NCBI GenBank assembly: GCA_965249005.1 | Contig: CBDFLD010000022.1 | Span: 558,001 to 622,000, forward strand | Reading direction: 5' to 3' | DNA length: 64,000 bases | Source: CBDFLD01 sp965249005 | Lineage (GTDB): Bacteria > Acidobacteriota > UBA6911 | Shown here: positions 9,318 through 16,720 of the stretch, one piece after another | Layout: every line of letters starts with the position of its first letter | How positions within the stretch are numbered: the stretch's first letter is position 1 | Made by a program: the position numbers and the translations under genes | The notes under the pieces: model-generated | Told to the model about the DNA's origin: nothing | The model's database searches: none | Seen by the model: the letters and a program-made list of their open reading frames with translations, nothing else

Positions 9318-9565
9318 AGGGCGCTAATTGTCAGTAAGTTAAGAACCTTTCAGCTTGACCTTCATTATAGCTCATCTGAACTCCATCGAACGCATAGCAA
9401 AAATCTTTGCCTGGCATTGACAGTTTTCGGAGCTGGTTGGCGCCTCCCGGGCTGAGGACCGAAAGAGTCACCACAAGTTGGCTCAAGGACTCGGAATGCA
9501 TCGATGCGCTGCAGTGGTTGGCGCGCCGACGCCCAAATCTAGTTTCTCAATGAGGAGGAATCACT
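9318..9565. promoter_or_regulatory. Divergent promoter region, sigma B / beta-helix 2
   Basis: This is a near-copy of 5322-5570. The TATAAT on the minus strand and the GAGGAGG ribosome-binding site before ATG 9566 are both conserved. Few bases differ, so no regulatory difference can be proposed from sequence alone. Confidence 0.5.
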
Positions 9566-11071
9566 ATGAATAAGCAAAGAGCTGGATCCAGTTTGTTGTG
9601 GAGCGTCTTGGCATTGTTCTTCTTGGCCCTTCCGTCAGAAACAATCGAGGCGGCGACGTGGTACGTGAAGGCCACAGCCAAACCTGGCGGAGACGGCTCC
9701 AAGAAGCGGCCATTCAACTCTCTGGCAGACGCTGAGGCGGCCTCGTGGGTCGGTGAAACGATTATTATTTTACACTCTCCGGCCAAAAAGCCAGCACTCG
9801 ACGGCGGCATAACACTGAAAGACGGACAGAGGCTAATCGGCACCGGACCGGACCCTACGGTGTCTCCCGTTAAGAAAGCGCGAGCCAAGATCACAAACAG
9901 CACCGGCAACGCGGTGATTCTCGCGAACGATAATTTCATATCCAACTTGCACATTGATGCGGCTGGCGAAGGCGCAATACTTGGCGACAATGTCACCGGC
10001 ACCTATATTGGCAACGTGCTGATCAGCAGGGCGAATCAACTCAACGTTTCGGAACCTTCTCAGCTGTGCGATACGGCAGGGTTGACCGTTCTTCGTGGGT
10101 GTAACGCGCTTAGTTTTCTCGTACCGGGTTTCAACATTGGCACGGCTATCCTGTTCATGAACGACGATGCCGGACCCTCTCAAGTCCACCACAGCATTAC
10201 CGATTCCGTGATTTCAGGTACTGCTGGTGCCGGGATAATTTCCACAGTTTGGGGAAGCGTCGTTGCGGCGTTGGACATTGTGGGGACCCGTGTTGAAGAC
10301 ATTCACTTCGCAGAACACACCTTCAACAGTGGTTGGGGAATTCTTCCAGGGGCGTTCGAGACCTCTGAACTCACCGTAACCGTGAAAGACACAACCATCG
10401 AGCGCACGCAGAGAGAGGGTATTGTCCTCCTCACAGGGTTTTTTGGGTCGGCGTTCTTCCCGCCGGGGATCATTCCGGTCAGCGACGCGACGATCAATGC
10501 TGATATAGATTCCTATAAATTCGTTGGTCTGGGGCCGGGAGTTGTCCACAATCAGAACGGCATCGAACTGGCTGGGTTTGATTTTCAGAGTTCCGCGATG
10601 CATGTTCGCATGCGGAATAGTGACATGACGCGGGCTACTCTCTGGGGGCTTGAGATTTTCACCCCTTCGGGGCTTAGAGATTTCACCTTCGATTTTGGTT
10701 GCGTCAACGTTGATGATCCTTCCACGATCGCGATCGAAACGTGCGAGGACATGGGTCTCGAGCCGAGTCCAGGCAACAACCGAATTTTCGATAACACTCC
10801 GGAATTTAGCGGGGACGTGGATCTATCTGGACCCGTTACAGCGGTTGGGCAGGGAAATTGGTGGGGCGATCCGGCTGGCCTGGGTGAATGCGTGGAGGTT
10901 CCGCTTGGGTCGCCGCCTCCTATTGGCCCAAGGTGTCACTTGTTTGAAGGTGATTTCGGACTGGGCTTTGGAACGTTCGATGCAAGATTCCCTCTGACGG
11001 CGGATCCAATCGGGGATGATGATGACGATGACGATGACGACGACGACGACGACGACGATGACGACGACTGA
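9566..11071 (+). CDS. Secreted right-handed beta-helix protein with poly-Asp tail (copy 2)
   Basis: The 501-residue protein has the same signal peptide and first ~66 residues as copy 1, then a diverged parallel beta-helix. Repeated short strands with N-rich turns are visible, and the helix closes with GQGNWWGDPAGLG, the NWWG motif seen in many beta-helix proteins. The protein ends in 18 consecutive Asp residues (11015-11068, mixed GAT/GAC codons). It is predicted to be exported; the acidic tail could bind Ca2+ or other cations, which is inference. No catalytic residues of a known polysaccharide lyase can be assigned. The strong Shine-Dalgarno GAGGAGG supports the start. It is divergent from sigma copy B. 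Confidence 0.85.
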   Translation: MNKQRAGSSLLWSVLALFFLALPSETIEAATWYVKATAKPGGDGSKKRPFNSLADAEAASWVGETIIILHSPAKKPALDGGITLKDGQRLIGTGPDPTVSPVKKARAKITNSTGNAVILANDNFISNLHIDAAGEGAILGDNVTGTYIGNVLISRANQLNVSEPSQLCDTAGLTVLRGCNALSFLVPGFNIGTAILFMNDDAGPSQVHHSITDSVISGTAGAGIISTVWGSVVAALDIVGTRVEDIHFAEHTFNSGWGILPGAFETSELTVTVKDTTIERTQREGIVLLTGFFGSAFFPPGIIPVSDATINADIDSYKFVGLGPGVVHNQNGIELAGFDFQSSAMHVRMRNSDMTRATLWGLEIFTPSGLRDFTFDFGCVNVDDPSTIAIETCEDMGLEPSPGNNRIFDNTPEFSGDVDLSGPVTAVGQGNWWGDPAGLGECVEVPLGSPPPIGPRCHLFEGDFGLGFGTFDARFPLTADPIGDDDDDDDDDDDDDDDDDD

Positions 11072-11110
11072 TATCGTCAGGTTGTAGCTGCAATCGTCAG
11101 CTCTGAAACA

Positions 11111-11149
11111 GGGTCACAGCTTGAAAATTCAATTTTCAAGCTGTGACCC
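11111..11149. repeat. Perfect 19-bp palindrome (REP-like, family 1)
   Basis: GGGTCACAGCTTGAAAATT is followed by one C and then its exact reverse complement. It lies between the convergent beta-helix 2 and kinase B genes and supplies the last codons (GSQLEN) and the TGA stop of kinase B. A diverged relative lies at 34411-34497. As RNA it would also form a strong hairpin on either strand. Confidence 0.8.
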
Positions 11150-13743
11150 CAGGCGTTTGAGTTCCTCGAACCAGTTCTGCACGATCCGGATGCGAGTGGG
11201 GAAGTGCTGTTCGCGGGCAGCCGTTCTCATGTCATCTCCCCCCTTGAGCAATAAGAAACGGCCGTCCGGCGCGACATCGTATGAGCGAACTGGGGTCGAA
11301 CTTGCATAACTACTCTCAACATTCTCAAACAATTCTGTGGGTGAGCCGGCAGTCAGACGGTTGCCGTTGATATCGATTCTCACAGCAATAAACTTACTGC
11401 CCTGTCGGTAGAAGACTTCCCGTCCATCTCGCGACCACGCTGGAGAACTCCCTCCTTGAATGGAGAGCTGGACAGTCTGTACCGATCCTGTGGAGGGGCT
11501 AACGTAGACCTCTGGCCTCCCCGACTGGTTCGATCCATAAACCATCCATCGCCCGTCCGGCGAAAACCCCGGGTACGTTTCTAAGAATCTCGTCTGCAAA
11601 AAGGACTCCACCATCCCTTCACGCGACATGATCGAAACGTCCCAGCCGGCGCCTTGATTCAACGACAGGACAGCCAGCCGTTGGTTGTCCGGGGACCACG
11701 AACTGGCAAGACTTCCGGGTATCGTCTGTAGCTTTTCAACCTCTCCCGGCTCGGAATCAACCTTCTTGGCATAAAGAGCCGAGGGTCCTTCTCGGTCGGA
11801 TTGAAAGGTGAAGTGGTCCGGTCCAGGCCCCCATACCGCAAAGCTCTGATTGCCCTCGAAAGTCTGTCGTCGCAGGAGCTTCCGCTTCCGATCGAAGATC
11901 CAGATGTCTCTGGGGGGATAATGCCCGGTGAGCAAGACTTGCTGGCCATCCCGTGAAACACGACCTGATAGGTACTGTCTCGGTTCCACCTCCAGCGGCT
12001 CTTCCCGCCCCTGCCGGTCTACCCAGACCGGTTCACGTTTGATTTCCGGAAACACTGATCCAGCCACGTACGCCAGCGTCCCGGAGGTGGAGAAGCTGAA
12101 CTGGGCTACCCCCGTCTCAAGTAGCGAGAGTCCCGTATGTATGGAATGGTTGATGGCATCTACAACCGGCACTTCGGGACCCGTGACCTCGAGCCTCTCG
12201 AGATCAAACGGTACTGCCATCAGCCGGCCCTTACGTGCAAACACCACATGGCCTGTAGGCACATAGCGGGCATCGGATCCTCCCTCAATCAGGAGTTTTC
12301 GCGCACCCGTCTCCAGGGACTGGACAAAGATCTGAGCCCGTTCCTCGTCATCGAAGAACTGTTTATACCGCAGTGCTGTGTAGAGCACAGAGGGGTTGTT
12401 CGGGAGGATGTGGGGAAGACGGTGGCTGACCTCTCCGGCCTCTTCGTCGAGCTGTGTGATCTCTTCCGGTTCTCCACCGGAAGCTGATACGCGAGATATT
12501 CTGCCATTGCCACCACCAAAGAAGATCATGTCATCGGGACCCCATGCGATCCCGTAGTATGCAGTGCAGTTGCAAATTTCCTCTGGATCACCCCCGGCCA
12601 GTGATAGATTCACTTTCAAGAGTCTGCTCTCCACTCCGAATCCGAGCCATTTCCCATCGGGCGAGAAGAAGGGATTCAGGCCAGCCTCTCTCCTTCGGGC
12701 AGCTTGATCTCACTGTGGAACGTCCGGGGCGCCGAAGCAGATCGTGGGCCCGCTGTTTCAAACCGGTCCCAGATAAAGATCCCAATCGCCACCCCCAAAA
12801 CCAACGAGCCCAGGACCCAAGGAAGTACCCGCTGCCAACTGGCAGCGGTCACCGCGTTCTCGGCAATGTGTAACGTACCCGTCGGATCCGCCAGTGCCTG
12901 CTCGATTTCAATCCGCGCATTGCCGATGTCCCGGCATCTTTGCTTGGCATCCTTCTGCAGACAGCGCCGTATCAAATCTCCGATCCGCGGATGCAGCTTA
13001 GCCGGAAGGGCATCCCAATCCGGATCTCCCGCCAGAATCTGGGCAATGTTGTCTGATACGGTCGGCCCTTCATATGCCCTGCGTCCGGTCAGCACCTCAT
13101 ACAGCAAACACCCAAACGACCAGATGTCCGTGCGCTTGTCAACAGACCTGCCACGCGCCTGCTCCGGACTCATGTACGATGCCGTTCCCAGTATTGCCCC
13201 TTCACGCGTCTGCCCCTGAGTGATCGTCGGAGAATGAGCTTCTTCGCTTTCAGACACTTCACCTGCAAACACCTTTGCCAGACCGAAGTCTAAAACCTTG
13301 ACCGTGTCTTCAGCCGTAATCATCACATTCGCCGGCTTCAGGTCCCGATGGATCACTCCTTTCTCATGAGCTGCTTCCAGCCCTTCTGTGACCTGACGGC
13401 ACACTTGCAGTCCTTCTTCTACTGCCAGCACACCCCGTTTCAGTCTGTCCTGCAGGTTTTCCCCTTCAACGAACTCCAGCACCAGAAACGGCTGCCCGTC
13501 CGATTCCGCCAGCTCATGAATGGCTCCAATGTTCGGATGATTGAGCGATGCCAGAAGCCGCGCCTCTCGTTGAAACCTGGCCAGGCGCTCGCGGTTGCGG
13601 GAAAAAACTTCGGGCAGTACCTTGATCGCCACCTCTCGGCCCAGCTTCGTGTCTTTGGCACGATACACTTCTCCCATGCCTCCAGCCCCGATAGGGGAGA
13701 GGATCTCGTAAGTACCAAGCCGTGTCCCGTCTGCAAGAGCCAT
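11129..13743 (-). pseudogene. Ser/Thr kinase with PD40 propeller (copy B), frameshifted by deletion
   Basis: The kinase half (13743-12676, 355 residues) is intact: P-loop, VAIK, HRDLKPANV, DFG and the membrane helix. It stops at TGA 12676-12678 right after LPEGERLA. The propeller half (to 11129) continues in another frame from LNPFFSPDGKW. Compared with copy C, about 154 bp is missing, and CCAGC is present at both ends of the missing segment in copy C, so a microhomology deletion is likely. The product may survive as a membrane-anchored kinase without its sensor. The extreme C-terminus is GSQLEN instead of the APTSE of copies C and D, because a palindromic repeat has replaced the end of the gene. 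Confidence 0.85.
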
Positions 13744-13847
13744 CGTGGCTCCGTGGTTATCAAAGGTTCAATGCTTCAAACAGGATAGCAGAGTCAAAGG
13801 CGGTTGGGGCTATTGGGGCGATCGGGAGGAAATCCGAACTGGCGGCG
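13744..13847. repeat. Kinase-array spacer B/C (repeated at 16626-16720)
   Basis: The spacer between kinases B and C is nearly identical to the one between C and D (16626-16720). The B/C spacer carries a short extra piece (around 13809-13818) that looks like a small tandem duplication. The repeated spacers fit amplification of kinase genes by unequal crossing-over. No convincing -35/-10 pair was found. Confidence 0.75.
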
Positions 13848-16625
13848 TCATTCGCTCGTGGGGGCAAGGCGTTTGAGTTCTTCGAACCAGTTCTGGACGA
13901 TCCGGATGCGAGTGGGGAAGTGCTGTTCGAGGGCAGCCGTTTCCACGTCATCTCCCCTTTTGATCAATAAGAAACGGCCGTCCGGCGCGACGTCGTAGGA
14001 GCGAACCGGAATTGCAGATCCATATCTATTCGCAACATGCTCAAACAATTCTTTGCGTGAGCCGGCAGTCAGACGGTTGCCGTTGATTTCGATTTTTACA
14101 GCAATAAACTTTTCACCCTGTCGGTAAAAGACTTCTCGTCCATCTCGCGACCAGGCCGGAGAAGTGCCTCCTTGAACCGAGATCTGCACAGCCGAACCGG
14201 ATCCTGTGGAGGGACTAACGTAGACCTCTATCCTCCCTGACTGATTTGATACATAAACGATCCAACGCCCGTCCGGCGAAAACTCCGGGTGTGTTTCTGC
14301 GAATCGCGTGTGCAAAAAGGGCTCTACTTTCCCTTCACGCCACAAGATTGAAATGTCCCAGTCGGTGTTCCTATTCGGCGACATGAAAGCCAGCCGTTGG
14401 TTGTCCGGGGACCACGAACTGGCAAGATTTTCGGATATCGTCTGTAGCTTTCTAACCTCCCCGGGTTCTGAGTCGACCTTCTTGGAATAAAGAGCCCATG
14501 GTCCTTCTCGGTCGGAGCTAAAGGTGAAGTGGTCCGGTCCGGGTCCCCATACTGCCCAGCTCTGATTGCCCTCGAAAGTCTGCCGTCGCAGGAGCTTGCG
14601 CTTCAGATCGAAGAGCCAGACGTCCTTGGGGGGATATTGCCCGGTGAGCAACACGTGCCGGCCATCCCGTGAAACACGACCCGATAGGTACTGTCTCGGT
14701 TCCACCTCCAGCGGCTCTTCCCGCCCCTGCCGGTCTACCCAGACCGCTTCGCGCTTGGTTTCCGGAAATACTGATCCGGCCACGTAAGCCAGCGTCCCCG
14801 AGGTGGAGAAGCTGAACTGGGCTACCCCCGTGTCAACTAGCGAGCTTGACGTATGTATGGAATGGTTGATTGCATCAACAACCGGCACTTCGGGACCCGT
14901 GACCTCGAGCCTCTCGAGATCGAACGGGACTGCCAACAGCCGGCCCTTACGTGCAAACACCACATGGCCTGTAGTCACATAGCGCGCATCGGATCCTCCC
15001 TCAATCAGGAGTTTTCGCTCACCCGTCTCCAGGGACTGGACAAAGATCTGAGCCCGTTCCTCGTTATCAAAAAAGGGGGTATCCCGCAGTACTGTATAGA
15101 ACACGGCTTGGCCGTTCGGGAGGATGTGGGGGAGACGGTGGCTGACCTCTCGGGCCTCCTCGTCCAACTGTGTGATCTCTTCCGGTTCGCCTCCGGAAGC
15201 CGATACGCGAAATATTCTGCCATTGCCACCACCAAAGAAGATCCTGTCATCGGGACCCCAGGCAATCCCGTAGTATGCAGTGCAGTTGCAAATTTCCTCG
15301 GGCTCACCCCCGGCCAGAGATAGATTCACTTTCAAGAGTCTCAAGGAACCACCACCAAGCACGACAAAACCAAGCCAATTCCCATCGGGTGAGAAGAAGG
15401 GATTCCAGCCAGCTTCAGTGCCAGGGATCGGCTGCTGGGTCCATTGATCTAGCCGGCGCAGATAGATTCTTGTTTTCCAGGAGGAACTGGGTGGCGTCCC
15501 GGAGACAAACGCTAGTTGAGTGCCGTCCGGCGATAGGGCCACACCTTGCCTATTATGATGCACCAGCCTCTCTCCTTCGGGCAGCTCAATCTCACTGTGA
15601 AACGTCCGGGTCTCCGAAGCAGGTCGTGGGCCCGCTGTTTCAAACCGGTCCCAGATAAAGATGCCGATCGCCACCCCCAAAACCAACGGACCCAGAGCCC
15701 AAGGAAGTACCCGCTGCCAACCGGCAGCAGTCACCGCGCTCTCTGCAATGTGTAACGAACCCGTCGGATCCGCCAGTATCTGCTCGATTTCAATCCTCGC
15801 ATTGCCGATGTCCCGGCATCGTTGCTTCGGATCCTTCTGGAGACAGCGGCGCAGCAGCTCTCCTATCTTTGGATGTAGCTTGGCCGGAAGGGCATCCCAA
15901 TCCGGATCGCCCACCAGAATCTGCGCAATGTTGTCCGACACCGTAGGCCCTGCATAGGCCCTGCGTCCCGTCAGCACCTCATACAGCAAACAGCCAAACG
16001 ACCAGATGTCCGTGCGCTTGTCGACAGCTCTGCCCCGCGCCTGCTCCGGACTCATGTACGATGCTGTTCCCAGGATCACCCCTTCCCGCGTGTGCCCCTG
16101 AGTGATCGTCGGCGAATGAGCTTCTTCACTTTCTGACAACTCACCCTCGAACGTTCGCGCCAGGCCGAAGTCCAGGACCTTTACCGTATCTTCAGCCGTA
16201 ATCATCACATTCGCCGGCTTCAGGTCCCGATGGATCACGCCTTTTTCATGTGCCGCTTCCAGCCCTTCTGCAACCTGACGGCACATTTCCAGTCCTTCTT
16301 CTGCTGCCAGTGCACCCTTTTTGATTCTCTCCTGTAGGGTTTCGCCTTTAACAAACTCCAGTACCAGAAACGGCTTGCCATCGGATTCCGCTAGCTCATG
16401 AATGGCTCCAATGTTCGGATGATTGAGCGATGCCAGAAGCCGCGCCTCTCGTTGGAACCTCGCCAGGCGCTCGCGGTTGCGGGAAAAAACTTCGGGCAGT
16501 ACCTTGATTGCTACCTCACGGCCCAGCTTCGTGTCCTTGGCACGATACACCTCTCCCATGCCTCCAGCCCCGATAGGGGAGAGGATCTCGTAAGGACCAA
16601 GTCGTGTCCCGTCTGCAAGAGCCAT
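13848..16625 (-). CDS. Ser/Thr protein kinase with PD40/TolB propeller (copy C)
   Basis: 925 residues, starting MALADGTRLGPYEILSPIGA. Kinase hallmarks: P-loop around residues 19-27, Lys41, HRD Asp134, DFG Asp152, and an activation segment with GTASYMSPEQARG. The membrane helix is near residues 307-325. The rest is a TolB/PD40-like propeller with repeated SPDG, DGRH and PDNQRLAF motifs. The predicted role is a one-protein sensor kinase that reads an envelope signal through the propeller. It lacks the ~100-residue N-terminal extension of copy A. It is the middle of a tandem B-C-D array on one strand. About 100 bp of near-identical spacer lies before and after it, which shows tandem duplication. 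Confidence 0.93.
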   Translation of the reverse strand: MALADGTRLGPYEILSPIGAGGMGEVYRAKDTKLGREVAIKVLPEVFSRNRERLARFQREARLLASLNHPNIGAIHELAESDGKPFLVLEFVKGETLQERIKKGALAAEEGLEMCRQVAEGLEAAHEKGVIHRDLKPANVMITAEDTVKVLDFGLARTFEGELSESEEAHSPTITQGHTREGVILGTASYMSPEQARGRAVDKRTDIWSFGCLLYEVLTGRRAYAGPTVSDNIAQILVGDPDWDALPAKLHPKIGELLRRCLQKDPKQRCRDIGNARIEIEQILADPTGSLHIAESAVTAAGWQRVLPWALGPLVLGVAIGIFIWDRFETAGPRPASETRTFHSEIELPEGERLVHHNRQGVALSPDGTQLAFVSGTPPSSSWKTRIYLRRLDQWTQQPIPGTEAGWNPFFSPDGNWLGFVVLGGGSLRLLKVNLSLAGGEPEEICNCTAYYGIAWGPDDRIFFGGGNGRIFRVSASGGEPEEITQLDEEAREVSHRLPHILPNGQAVFYTVLRDTPFFDNEERAQIFVQSLETGERKLLIEGGSDARYVTTGHVVFARKGRLLAVPFDLERLEVTGPEVPVVDAINHSIHTSSSLVDTGVAQFSFSTSGTLAYVAGSVFPETKREAVWVDRQGREEPLEVEPRQYLSGRVSRDGRHVLLTGQYPPKDVWLFDLKRKLLRRQTFEGNQSWAVWGPGPDHFTFSSDREGPWALYSKKVDSEPGEVRKLQTISENLASSWSPDNQRLAFMSPNRNTDWDISILWREGKVEPFLHTRFAETHPEFSPDGRWIVYVSNQSGRIEVYVSPSTGSGSAVQISVQGGTSPAWSRDGREVFYRQGEKFIAVKIEINGNRLTAGSRKELFEHVANRYGSAIPVRSYDVAPDGRFLLIKRGDDVETAALEQHFPTRIRIVQNWFEELKRLAPTSE

Positions 16626-16720
16626 CGTGGCTCCGTGGTTATCAAAGGTTCAATGCTTCGAACAGGATAACAGAGTCAAAGGCGGTTGGGGCGATCGGGA
16701 GGAAATCCGAACTGGCGGCG

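Larger units (their letters stand above)
8707..9763. repeat. Segmental duplication, unit 2
   Basis: This is the second copy of 4711-5768 in the same orientation, offset by 3,996 bp at the left end and 3,995 bp at the right. Its left edge coincides with the end of the 200-bp inverted-repeat element. Its right edge falls inside the beta-helix coding sequence, about codon 66. Confidence 0.9.

Noticed and set aside
11015..11068. GAY repeat as a CRISPR or microsatellite locus
   Set aside because: It is an in-frame Asp run at the end of a gene; codons are mixed and there are no spacers.
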